Below, in pieces: positions 1-6,700 of a stretch of DNA of 18,520 bases (within the stretch, counting starts at the first letter, position 1; every line of letters starts with the position of its first letter). The translations under genes were made by a program, and so were the position numbers. Origin of the DNA: JANMMJ01 sp031373255 (GTDB taxonomy: Bacteria > Pseudomonadota > Alphaproteobacteria > Rhizobiales > Aestuariivirgaceae); the NCBI GenBank assembly GCA_031373255.1, contig JANMMJ010000049.1:1-18520 (forward strand), in the 5' to 3' direction. The notes beneath the pieces are model-generated. The model was not told the origin of the DNA. It made no database searches and saw nothing but the letters and a program-made list of their open reading frames with translations.

Positions 1-405
1 CTGGATTTTCACCGGGCAATGGAATCGGCCTGCAACAGCCACACCGTGGCGGATTACGCCCGGTTCAGGTCGTGGTGCGACGAGTATTTCTTCCTGCCGC
101 ACCGACATGAACCGCGTGGCATCGGGGGCATATTCTTCGACTATCAGAACTCTGGCGACTGGGATGCCGATTTTGCCTTCGTGCAGGATGTCGGTCGCGC
201 CTTCCTCGATGTCTACCCCGCCATCGTCCGCCGCAATATGACGTTGAAATGGACGGATGCCGACCGCGAGGAACAGTTGATCCGCCGTGGCCGCTACGTG
301 GAGTTCAATCTCCTCTATGACCGGGGAACACTGTTTGGTCTGAAGACGGGCGGAAATGTCGACTCGATCTTGTCTTCAATGCCGCCATCGGTAAAGTGGC
401 CCTGA
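1..405 (+). CDS. hemF: Coproporphyrinogen III oxidase, aerobic (C-terminal part)
   Basis: The frame is open from base 1 and ends at TGA 403-405, so this is the last ~134 residues of a protein usually near 300 residues; the start lies outside the window. HemF oxidatively decarboxylates coproporphyrinogen III to protoporphyrinogen IX using O2, a cytoplasmic step of haem synthesis. Visible family motifs are WCDEYFFLPHR, the EPRGIGGIFFD strand, and the near-invariant C-terminal run REEQLIRRGRYVEFNLLYDR followed by GTLFGLKTGGN and the terminal PPSVKWP. The end is intact. apt starts two bases after the stop, so the two are probably cotranscribed. The identification is firm; only the N-terminal half is unseen. 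Confidence 0.96.
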   Translation: MDFHRAMESACNSHTVADYARFRSWCDEYFFLPHRHEPRGIGGIFFDYQNSGDWDADFAFVQDVGRAFLDVYPAIVRRNMTLKWTDADREEQLIRRGRYVEFNLLYDRGTLFGLKTGGNVDSILSSMPPSVKWP

Positions 406-407
406 TC

Positions 408-953
408 ATGGATCTGCGAAACGGTTTCGATATCAAGCGCTACATTCGGACGATCCCGGACTATCCCAAGCCCGGTATCATGTTTCGCGATATCACGACA
501 CTTTTGGCTAATTTGCATGCCTTCCGGGCGGCTGTCGATGAACTCGCCTGGCCATTCTTAAAAGGCAATATCGATTATGTTGTCGGCATCGAAGCGCGAG
601 GCTTTATCCTCGGTGGTGCAATCGCTCACGTTCTGGGCCGCGGCTTTGTACCCATTCGCAAGAAGGGCAAATTGCCCTCCCGGGTGATTGGCCAGGAATA
701 CGCGTTGGAATACGGTGTCGATACCATCGAAATCCACGCTGATGCCATTGGTAAGGGCGACCACGTGCTTCTTGTGGACGACCTGATCGCCACAGGCGGA
801 ACTGCCGGCGCCGCAATCGATCTCATCAGGCGATCGGGCGGCGACATCGTCGCCGCAGCTTTTGTCATCGATCTGCCCGAGCTTGGCGGCGCCAGACGGC
901 TGAAAGACAAGGGAGTGAAAGTTCACACCCTTGTCGAATTCGAAGGCCATTAA
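408..953 (+). CDS. apt: Adenine phosphoribosyltransferase
   Basis: Cytoplasmic salvage enzyme making AMP from adenine and PRPP. The 181-residue product matches the family's usual length. It starts in the family way (MDLRNGFDIKRYIRTIPDYP, then KPGIMFRDITTLL) and carries the PRPP-binding loop LLVDDLIATGGTA at about residues 121-133. I chose ATG 408 over the in-frame GTG at 396 because the family N-terminus fits and because it places the start two bases after the hemF stop. No strong Shine-Dalgarno is visible, which suggests translational coupling to hemF. The 3' end overlaps the convergent MaoC gene by 4 bp. Its co-substrate is made by prs, about 5 kb away on the other strand. Confidence 0.96.
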   Translation: MDLRNGFDIKRYIRTIPDYPKPGIMFRDITTLLANLHAFRAAVDELAWPFLKGNIDYVVGIEARGFILGGAIAHVLGRGFVPIRKKGKLPSRVIGQEYALEYGVDTIEIHADAIGKGDHVLLVDDLIATGGTAGAAIDLIRRSGGDIVAAAFVIDLPELGGARRLKDKGVKVHTLVEFEGH

Positions 954-1426
954 CGCCGCTGGACCAGCACCTTGCCTTCAAAGCTGTACACCAGTTCACC
1001 ATTCTGGTTGTGGCCGTCATTGAGCATGTCGAGCATTCCCCATTTTGGCAGCGAGGCAAGTTCGCGTTTGCCCGTAATGACCGCCCGGTAGGTGACCGTA
1101 TCGCCCGGAAACACTGGCCTGAGCCATCGCAGATTGCGGAAACCTGGTGAAGGTCCAAGTTCCGGGAGAATATTGCCCGCTGCTACCTTTTCCGCGCGGG
1201 CGGCATCATTGACAGCGACATAGCACTTCATCCAGGCGGCGGCCGTATGCCATCCCGAAGCCGCCAGTTTGCCAAATGGCCCTTCCATCGCTGCGGCATC
1301 ATCGAGATGAAACGCCTGGGGATCATACAGTTTTGCAAACTCCAGAACATTTTCCCGGGTAAACGCATAAGATCCCGTCACAATCTCGCGGCCAATTTCA
1401 ACCTCATCGAAAAAGAGCCCGATCAC
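950..1426 (-). CDS. MaoC-like (hot-dog fold) dehydratase/hydratase, second of a pair
   Basis: A 158-residue single hot-dog domain of the MaoC/(R)-specific enoyl-CoA hydratase type. The hydratase core is visible at about residues 29-60: F(A)KLYDPQAFHLDD, with the catalytic Asp and His of the D-x(4)-H pattern, then PFGKLAASGWHT. Relatives hydrate trans-2-enoyl-CoAs or act on other acyl-CoAs; the substrate cannot be read here. The start is GTG 1426, overlapping the TGA of the upstream MaoC paralogue in a 4-bp GTGA, so the pair is translationally coupled. It is the last gene of the rplY-pth-ychF-maoC-maoC run and its 3' end overlaps apt by 4 bp. The two paralogues may form a heteromer (inference). 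Confidence 0.88.
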   Translation of the reverse strand: MIGLFFDEVEIGREIVTGSYAFTRENVLEFAKLYDPQAFHLDDAAAMEGPFGKLAASGWHTAAAWMKCYVAVNDAARAEKVAAGNILPELGPSPGFRNLRWLRPVFPGDTVTYRAVITGKRELASLPKWGMLDMLNDGHNQNGELVYSFEGKVLVQRR

Positions 1427-1875
1427 GTCTGCCTGACTCGCATGAAGTTGATCCCCGTGACGTCGAGTTTCTGCTCACCCTCCTGATTGAAGACTTCCCA
1501 GTGGATTTGCACTATGCCCATTTCTGCGCACTTGGCCGACCTCCGCACGGACAGGATTGTCGCCTTTCCGCTCAAAGTCTCCCCCGCAAACACGGGCCGG
1601 AGCCATTTCACTTCTTCCAGCCCATTCGAACCCATGCCTGCTGAGTTGCCCAGGTAGGAATTCACGATCATGCGCATGAGCATGGCGCAGGAATGCCAGC
1701 CGCTGGCGCAGAGCCCGCCGAGAATGGAGGCCTTTGCCGCTTCCTCATCCATGTGAAAAGGCTGCGGATCAAATTCAGCCGCGAAAGCCTTGATTTCATC
1801 GGCCGATACAGCATAGGAGCCAAGATCGAGAACCTGCCCTATGCGATAATCCTCGTAGTGGAGGAGATCAGCCAT
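1423..1875 (-). CDS. MaoC-like (hot-dog fold) dehydratase/hydratase, first of a pair
   Basis: A 150-residue MaoC-domain protein. The core reads FAAEFDPQPFHMDEEAA, then GGLCASGWHS at about residues 31-62, so the Asp and His of the (R)-hydratase active site are present. A later WLRPVFAGETLSG stretch matches the same part of its neighbour (WLRPVFPGDTVTY). The 4-bp overlap with the next gene and 1-bp overlap with ychF (ATG 1875 inside the ychF stop region) indicate one transcript. Probable (R)-enoyl-CoA hydratase or related acyl-CoA hydratase; the substrate is unknown. Nothing links it by sequence to translation, although it shares the operon with pth, ychF and rplY. Confidence 0.88.
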   Translation of the reverse strand: MADLLHYEDYRIGQVLDLGSYAVSADEIKAFAAEFDPQPFHMDEEAAKASILGGLCASGWHSCAMLMRMIVNSYLGNSAGMGSNGLEEVKWLRPVFAGETLSGKATILSVRRSAKCAEMGIVQIHWEVFNQEGEQKLDVTGINFMRVRQT

Positions 1876-2972
1876 CAGTTGGCGAAACGGAAATGCAGCA
1901 CATCGCCGTCCTTCACTTCATATTCCTTGCCTTCAAGCCTGAATTTTCCGGCATCCCGCGCACCTGCTTCGCCTGACCCGCTGACATAGTCATCATAGGC
2001 AATAGTCTCGGACCGGATGAAGCCCTTTTCGAAATCGGTATGGATAACACCGGCCGCCTGTGGCGCACGCGTTCCCCGCGCAATCGTCCAGGCCCGCGCT
2101 TCTTTTGGCCCAACCGTAAAATAAGTCACCAGATCAAGCAGTTCGTATCCTGTTCTGATAACACGGTTTAACCCGGGCTCGCTGAGCCCCGTTGCATCCA
2201 GATAGTCTTTCTGTTCATCGGACGGCAGCACCGCGATCTCGCTCTCGATCTTGGCCGAAACGACAACCGCCTTTGCCCCCTCTTCCGCAGCGCGTGCATA
2301 GACCTTTTTCGAAAACGCGTTTCCCTTGTCGGCCGAGGCTTCGTCGACGTTGCAAACATAGAGAACCGGTTTGGAGGACAATAGGCCAAGTCCGCGAAAG
2401 GTATTTTCCTCTTCGGGTGTCCTTTCGACCAGCCGCGCCGGCGTGCCTTCACGCAGCAAAACCAATGCCCTGTTGATCAGATCGGCCAGTTCCTTGGCCT
2501 CCTTGTCACCCGTCTTGGCGCGCTTTTCGAGATTGACGATCCTTTTTTCGAGTGAATCGAGGTCCGCCAGCATGAGTTCCGTCTCAATTGTCTCGATATC
2601 GGAAACTGGATCGATCTTGCCTTCGACATGCGTGACATCGGTATCTTCGAAGCACCGCACCACATGCGCTATCGCGTCCACTTCTCGGATGTTGGCGAGA
2701 AACTGATTGCCCAGGCCCTCGCCCTTGGAAGCTCCCCGCACCAGTCCGGCGATATCGACAAACGTCAGCCGTGTCGCGATGATCTGGCCGCTCGCCGCGA
2801 TCCGCGCCAGTGTTTCAAGCCGTTCATCCGGCACGGCGACGTCCCCGACATTGGGCTCGATCGTACAGAACGGATAATTGGCCGCCTGCGCGGCGGCGGT
2901 CTGAGTCAACGCATTGAACAGCGTCGACTTGCCCACATTCGGTAACCCAACGATACCGCACTTGAAACCCAT
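1875..2972 (-). CDS. ychF: Redox-regulated ATPase YchF (OLA1-type Obg-family P-loop NTPase)
   Basis: A 365-residue protein of the full family length. Near the N-terminus is the P-loop GLPNVGKST (about residues 9-17). Switch regions follow, with DIAGLVRGASKGEGLGNQF. The family replaces the usual NKxD by a NVDE-type motif (VCNVDEA), consistent with its ATP preference. A C-terminal TGS domain ends VKDGDVLHFRFAN. YchF binds ribosomes and hydrolyses ATP, with roles in stress and translation control. It starts right after the pth stop (no gap), with AGGA five bases before ATG. The pth-ychF pair is widely conserved in bacteria. I see no truncation or missing motif. Confidence 0.97.
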   Translation of the reverse strand: MGFKCGIVGLPNVGKSTLFNALTQTAAAQAANYPFCTIEPNVGDVAVPDERLETLARIAASGQIIATRLTFVDIAGLVRGASKGEGLGNQFLANIREVDAIAHVVRCFEDTDVTHVEGKIDPVSDIETIETELMLADLDSLEKRIVNLEKRAKTGDKEAKELADLINRALVLLREGTPARLVERTPEEENTFRGLGLLSSKPVLYVCNVDEASADKGNAFSKKVYARAAEEGAKAVVVSAKIESEIAVLPSDEQKDYLDATGLSEPGLNRVIRTGYELLDLVTYFTVGPKEARAWTIARGTRAPQAAGVIHTDFEKGFIRSETIAYDDYVSGSGEAGARDAGKFRLEGKEYEVKDGDVLHFRFAN

Positions 2973-3575
2973 CTAGTCCTGTTCCTTTTCATCCGTTTTT
3001 GCGGGTTCGGGATTGACGGCCAGATGCACCTTGTTCTGGAATTTCCCGTCATGACCTTCGAGCAGCAGTGGAATAGAGTCCGCAATGGCCGTTATCACTG
3101 GCTCGGTCCATGCACGTTCAGATTTCGCAAAGTCCGAAAGTACATGCGGATGCACCAGTTTTCTCTCGCCGGGATGGCCTATACCCACTCTTATTCTGAC
3201 GAAATGCGGACCGATATGCGCCCCGATTGATTTCAGTCCATTATGTCCCGCGGTACCGCCGCCGAATTTCACCCTGACCTTGCCCTCGATCAGATCAAGC
3301 TCGTCATGAATGACAATCACTTTGGAAGGATCGATGTCAAAAAAGCGGACAGCCGCGCCGACCGATAGGCCACTCTCGTTCATGTAGGTCGCCGGTTTGA
3401 GGACCATGACCTTGTCGCCGCCCAGAATACCTTCGGAAACCTCGCCTTGGAATCTCTTCCGCCATGACGGCAGCCCATGGTGGCGGACGATCTCGTCCGC
3501 TACCATGAAGCCGATATTGTGCCGGTGATTGGCATATTTGGGGCCTGGGTTGCCGAGCCCCACAATGAGGTGCAT
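2973..3575 (-). CDS. pth: Peptidyl-tRNA hydrolase
   Basis: A 200-residue cytoplasmic esterase that frees tRNA from stalled peptidyl-tRNA. Hallmarks are the N-terminal LIVGLGNPGPKYANHRHNIG (containing the conserved Asn and the catalytic His of the HNIGF motif) and VIVIHDELDL (catalytic Asp). GGGTAGHNGLKS and the VRIRVGIGHP strand follow. The C-terminus carries a short charged tail (PEPAKTDEKEQD). ATG 3575 has a strong AGGAGGGG Shine-Dalgarno five bases upstream. It lies 27 bp after rplY and directly abuts ychF, so all three are likely one operon transcribed from the rplY promoter. Confidence 0.97.
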   Translation of the reverse strand: MHLIVGLGNPGPKYANHRHNIGFMVADEIVRHHGLPSWRKRFQGEVSEGILGGDKVMVLKPATYMNESGLSVGAAVRFFDIDPSKVIVIHDELDLIEGKVRVKFGGGTAGHNGLKSIGAHIGPHFVRIRVGIGHPGERKLVHPHVLSDFAKSERAWTEPVITAIADSIPLLLEGHDGKFQNKVHLAVNPEPAKTDEKEQD

Positions 3576-3602
3576 GCGCCCCTCCTGACGAGGGCGAAAG
3601 GT

Positions 3603-4322
3603 TTACTTCTTCTTGTCGCCACCCTTGGCAGGGGCAGCGGCTGCCGGAGCGGCCTTGCCGCCAGCAGCGGGGACAGCAGCGGCTGCGGCCGGAGCTTTTT
3701 GAGCCGTGGCCGGCACTTCTGCCGTAGCACCTTCCGCCGGTACCTCTTCCTTCTCTGCAATTGGCGCCGTGATTGTCACAATGGTGATGTCTTCGGCATT
3801 GCCTGTTGGCGTAACACCCTGCGGCAGCTTGATGTCTGACAAATGGATCGACCGGCCCATTTCCAGTGCTGCGAGATCGACATCGATCTGGTCCGGAATG
3901 AAGTCTGCCGAGCAGTAAACTTCGAGCTCATGGCTGACGACGTTGAGGACGCCGCCTTTCTTCACACCAGGGCAGATATCCTGATTGACGAAGTGCACAG
4001 GCACTTCCACGCGCACCCGCGCGCCCTTGCCCAGGCGCAGGAAATCCACGTGGATAATCGCGTCGCGGACCGGTTCGAACTGAACGTCGCGCGGAATGGC
4101 CCTGACTGTCTGCCCTTCAACTTCGAGGTCGATCAGCGTCGAAAGAAATCGTCCCGACTGAACGTGAAGCTGCACTTCTTTGAGTTTGAGGGAAATGAGC
4201 TGCGGATCTTTTTTGTCCCCATAGACAACTGCGGGAACGAGGCCTTCGCGGCGAACTGCACGGGAGGCCCCCTTGCCTGCCCCGCCACGCGCCGTGGCCT
4301 TGAGCTGCACAATCTTTGACAT
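3603..4322 (-). CDS. rplY: 50S ribosomal protein L25/general stress protein Ctc
   Basis: A 239-residue long-form (Ctc/TL5) L25 that binds 5S rRNA on the large subunit. The N-terminal ~95 residues are the 5S-binding domain (AVRREGLVPAVVYG, then RDVQFEPVRDAIIHVDFLRL). A second beta domain runs to about residue 185 (NVVSHELEVYCSADFIPDQI, LPQGVTPTG). The last ~50 residues are a low-complexity Ala/Pro/Gly tail ending in Lys (GGDKKK), common in alphaproteobacterial L25. ATG 4322 has AGGAG six bases upstream. A promoter-like pair lies at 4394-4422. First gene of the rplY-pth-ychF-maoC-maoC run. Confidence 0.95.
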   Translation of the reverse strand: MSKIVQLKATARGGAGKGASRAVRREGLVPAVVYGDKKDPQLISLKLKEVQLHVQSGRFLSTLIDLEVEGQTVRAIPRDVQFEPVRDAIIHVDFLRLGKGARVRVEVPVHFVNQDICPGVKKGGVLNVVSHELEVYCSADFIPDQIDVDLAALEMGRSIHLSDIKLPQGVTPTGNAEDITIVTITAPIAEKEEVPAEGATAEVPATAQKAPAAAAAVPAAGGKAAPAAAAPAKGGDKKK

Positions 4323-4393
4323 ATCTAACTCCTGTTGAGATCTTACGCTACGGGCCTTCCTCCAGGGGTGACCGGCGCCCGCAAGCGCTCGGG

Positions 4394-4422
4394 GCTATAC
4401 AGCCAACCGGGAAACCACGCAA
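4394..4422 (-). promoter_or_regulatory. Predicted sigma-70-type promoter for rplY operon
   Basis: On the - strand, TTGCGT (4417-4422) and TATAGC (4394-4399) are separated by exactly 17 bases, giving a leader of about 65 nt before rplY. The same TTGCGY-N17-TATAGM pattern occurs before prs. Sequence match only. Confidence 0.5.
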
Positions 4423-4443
4423 CCCATGGCTTTCCGAGGCATC

Positions 4444-4508
4444 AAAAATCAATTTTTCCGAGAAATGAACAAAGCGGCGCAAGCTTTGGTTTACCATTAG
4501 CAATTAGC
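4444..4508. repeat. AT-rich palindrome and short direct repeat between rplY and the LuxR-like gene
   Basis: AAAAAT-CA-ATTTTT is a perfect 6-bp-arm inverted repeat at 4444-4457. ATTAGC occurs twice with a 7-bp period at 4496-4501 and 4503-4508. Both lie upstream of the + strand gene starting at 4534 and are clearly more AT-rich than their surroundings. They could be a regulator site or promoter-proximal DNA; no good -35/-10 pair for that gene is evident. Confidence 0.35.
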
Positions 4509-4533
4509 GTCCGGTCAAGACGGGGTATTTGCG

Positions 4534-5070
4534 ATGCGACTGTTTTTCGACCCATTTTCCGAGATGAGTACCCCTTTTGTATCTTTTGAGCAGGCCACCG
4601 ACTATTTGGACGAAGCCTGTGTAAAGCTGAATGTTAGGCACCTGTCTTATTGGTGCGTCAGTTTCGTCGAGGGCGTGCCTGACCAGGTGAGCTGGATCGC
4701 CACCTACCCGCCTGAATACATGAACCACTACATGTCCAACTATACACCCATAGGCGATCCGGCCTTTGAGGCCTCCATGTCAGGTCCCGTGGTCAGTGAT
4801 TGGGTCGACGTCATTAACACGTCATCGATTCAGAAAATTCATGACATTGCTTCAAAATACGGGATCGCTAAACATGGCCTGTCTATCCCCATGAGGGACG
4901 GCAGAAACGAAGTTCTCTTCTCGGCGAATGTCGATTGCGACGATCGCGATTGGCCATCCGCCCGGATTACCCTGGCCAACACCATTCACATGATGGCGTA
5001 TTACTTTCACCGCCGCATCACCCCCCTGATCCGCGATCGCAACGCCACTCCGAGTTCTATGGCTGCGTAA
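4534..5070 (+). CDS. Stand-alone LuxR-type autoinducer-binding domain protein (no HTH)
   Basis: A 178-residue protein resembling only the N-terminal acyl-homoserine-lactone-binding domain of LuxR/TraR regulators. Aligning the core TYPPEYMNHYMSNYTPIGDP and SDW to TraR by spacing gives Y58 at TraR Tyr53, Y62 at Trp57, Y66 at Tyr61, D75-P76 at Asp70-Pro71 and W90 at Trp85. A conserved-type Gly lies near residue 115. Only the Trp57 position is changed (to Tyr). The GerE-type helix-turn-helix that should follow is absent: the frame ends at TAA 5068-5070 and the DNA beyond codes the opposite-strand DUF1989 gene, which it overlaps by 14 bp. ATG 4534 has CGGGG about ten bases upstream. No luxI is in the window. 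It may be an AHL sensor, a buffer, or a dominant-negative partner of full LuxR proteins; which one is unknown. Confidence 0.8.
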   Translation: MRLFFDPFSEMSTPFVSFEQATDYLDEACVKLNVRHLSYWCVSFVEGVPDQVSWIATYPPEYMNHYMSNYTPIGDPAFEASMSGPVVSDWVDVINTSSIQKIHDIASKYGIAKHGLSIPMRDGRNEVLFSANVDCDDRDWPSARITLANTIHMMAYYFHRRITPLIRDRNATPSSMAA

Positions 5071-5653
5071 TTCTCACGCTGATCGGCGTCGGATGGAAAT
5101 TGTTGCAGGGATTGAGTACCTGCGGACAGTTCGAAATCACCGCCAGAACGTCCATCTCGGCGCGAAGATCGACGTAGTCTCCCGGTTTCGAGTTGCCCAG
5201 CGCGATTTCGGCGTCGCCTGCTGCCCCGACTGGCACTGTCATGAACCAATTCACGTTTGGCACGATATCGCGCCACCCCAGGCCATTCTGCTTCAGTGCG
5301 GCGAGAAAATTCTCGCGGCACCCACTATTGTCGACGCCATAGAGAAGCATGTTCGACGGCGCCGAACAGCAGCCGCCAATCGTGTCGTGTCCGCCAAAAC
5401 TGTCTTCGACGATCGTGAAAAGTGCGCGGGCTCGATCCGAGTAAAGCACGTGGCCCTTGGTCAGCAGGATTTTGCCCGCCTTTTTGATCGTATTGGGGGC
5501 GTGGTAGCGCTCTTCCTGATCAGAAGCATTGTAGCAAAGAAAATCCACCGCCTGCTGCCCATGGATGTCGGTGATCCGGAGCACCTGGCCGCGACCAATG
5601 ACGCGGCTCCATGAGGCACGGGCTGCGATAATCTCCTCATGGACAATCTGCAT
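5057..5653 (-). CDS. DUF1989 / urea-carboxylase-associated-type protein
   Basis: A 198-residue protein of the DUF1989 family. Family features seen are GGHDTIGGCCSAPSN (Cys95-Cys96), CRENFLAAL, NVNWFMTVPVG, SKPGDYVDLRAEMDVL and the end motif ISNCPQVLNPCNNFHPTPI. The several conserved Cys and His residues are probably metal-related. Members next to urea/guanidine carboxylase form carboxyguanidine deiminase (CgdAB) in guanidine use. This copy has no carboxylase or partner nearby, so its reaction is unknown. ATG 5653 (MQIVHEEII) was chosen because it lies 7 bp after the prs stop; an upstream in-frame start would intrude ~60 bp into prs. Likely cotranscribed with prs. Its 3' end overlaps the convergent LuxR-like gene by 14 bp. 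Confidence 0.85.
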   Translation of the reverse strand: MQIVHEEIIAARASWSRVIGRGQVLRITDIHGQQAVDFLCYNASDQEERYHAPNTIKKAGKILLTKGHVLYSDRARALFTIVEDSFGGHDTIGGCCSAPSNMLLYGVDNSGCRENFLAALKQNGLGWRDIVPNVNWFMTVPVGAAGDAEIALGNSKPGDYVDLRAEMDVLAVISNCPQVLNPCNNFHPTPISVRITQP

Positions 5654-5660
5654 GGGCCAA

Positions 5661-6593
5661 TCAGTCGAACAGGCTGGAGACCGACTCCTCGCGCGATGTT
5701 CGCCCGATGGCTTCGCCAATCAGCGTCGCGATGGAAATCACCCTGATGTTCCGGGCCACCCTGACCGCTTCCGTGGGCTGGATCGAGTCCGTGATCACCA
5801 CCTGGTGCAGCTTTGATGAAGTGATGCGCGAAATGGCTCCGCCCGATAACACACCGTGGGTGAGATAGGCGCCGACATCCTTCGCACCTTGCTCGATCAG
5901 AGCCTCGGCAGCGTTGCAGAGTGTGCCTCCGGAATCGACGATATCGTCGATCAGAATGCACGACTTGCCCTCAACCTCGCCGATAATGTTCATGACTTCG
6001 GACTCGCCAGCCTTTTCACGCCGCTTGTCGACGATCGCCAGTGGACAATTAAGGCGCTTCGCCAGTGACCGCGCCCTTACCACGCCGCCCACGTCCGGCG
6101 AGACGACGACAGTATTCGAAACGTCGTAGTGGTCGTTGATATCGCGCACCATCACCGGGCCCGCAAACAGGTTATCGACCGGCACGTCGAAAAAGCCCTG
6201 GATTTGGCCAGCATGCAGGTCCAGCGTCAAAACCCGGTCGGCGCCCGCCCGTTCAATCAGGTTGGCGACCAGCTTGGAGGAGATCGGCGTGCGAGGCCCG
6301 GCCTTTCGGTCTTGCCGCGCATAGCCAAAATAGGGCAAAACCGCTGTAATGCGTTTCGCCGAGGCGCGCCGGAGGGCGTCGATGATAATCAGCAATTCCA
6401 TCAGGTGATCGTTCGCCGGAAACGACGTCGACTGCATCACAAAGGTATCCTGGCCGCGGACATTTTCTTGGATTTCAACGAAGATCTCCATATCCGCGAA
6501 CCGCTTCACCACCGCCTTGGCCACCGGCACGCCCAGATACGAACAGATGGCCTCGGTCAGTGGCCTGTTGCTGTTACCGCTGATGATCTTCAT
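5661..6593 (-). CDS. prs: Ribose-phosphate pyrophosphokinase (PRPP synthase)
   Basis: A 310-residue class I PRPP synthase, making PRPP from ribose 5-phosphate and ATP for nucleotide, His, Trp and NAD synthesis. Visible are the N-terminal SGNSNRPLTEAI, the ATP-loop region ALRRASAKRITAVLPYFGYA with RQDRKAGPRTPISSK, and DLHAGQIQGFFDVPVDNL. The ribose-phosphate-binding loop reads SCILIDDIVDSGGTLCNAA. Length and all core motifs are normal. ATG 6593 is preceded by GGCGAGA. A predicted promoter lies at 6632-6660 in the 107-bp gap after the lipoprotein gene, so prs likely starts its own transcript, with the DUF1989 gene following. Confidence 0.97.
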   Translation of the reverse strand: MKIISGNSNRPLTEAICSYLGVPVAKAVVKRFADMEIFVEIQENVRGQDTFVMQSTSFPANDHLMELLIIIDALRRASAKRITAVLPYFGYARQDRKAGPRTPISSKLVANLIERAGADRVLTLDLHAGQIQGFFDVPVDNLFAGPVMVRDINDHYDVSNTVVVSPDVGGVVRARSLAKRLNCPLAIVDKRREKAGESEVMNIIGEVEGKSCILIDDIVDSGGTLCNAAEALIEQGAKDVGAYLTHGVLSGGAISRITSSKLHQVVITDSIQPTEAVRVARNIRVISIATLIGEAIGRTSREESVSSLFD

Positions 6594-6631
6594 GCGTTGA
6601 GAATCTCGCCCGCTCGAAATCTGGTGGCGCG

Positions 6632-6660
6632 TCTATAACAACCGGCTTGCAATTGCGCAA
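6632..6660 (-). promoter_or_regulatory. Predicted sigma-70-type promoter for prs
   Basis: On the - strand, TTGCGC (6655-6660) and TATAGA (6632-6637) are 17 bases apart, predicting a leader of about 30 nt before prs. It sits in the only real gap (107 bp) between lgt and the DUF1989 gene, where a new transcript is expected. No clear terminator for the upstream lipoprotein gene was found in this gap. Confidence 0.5.
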
Positions 6661-6700
6661 ACTGTGAACATGACGGCTGTGCATATCGTCGACATGGAGG

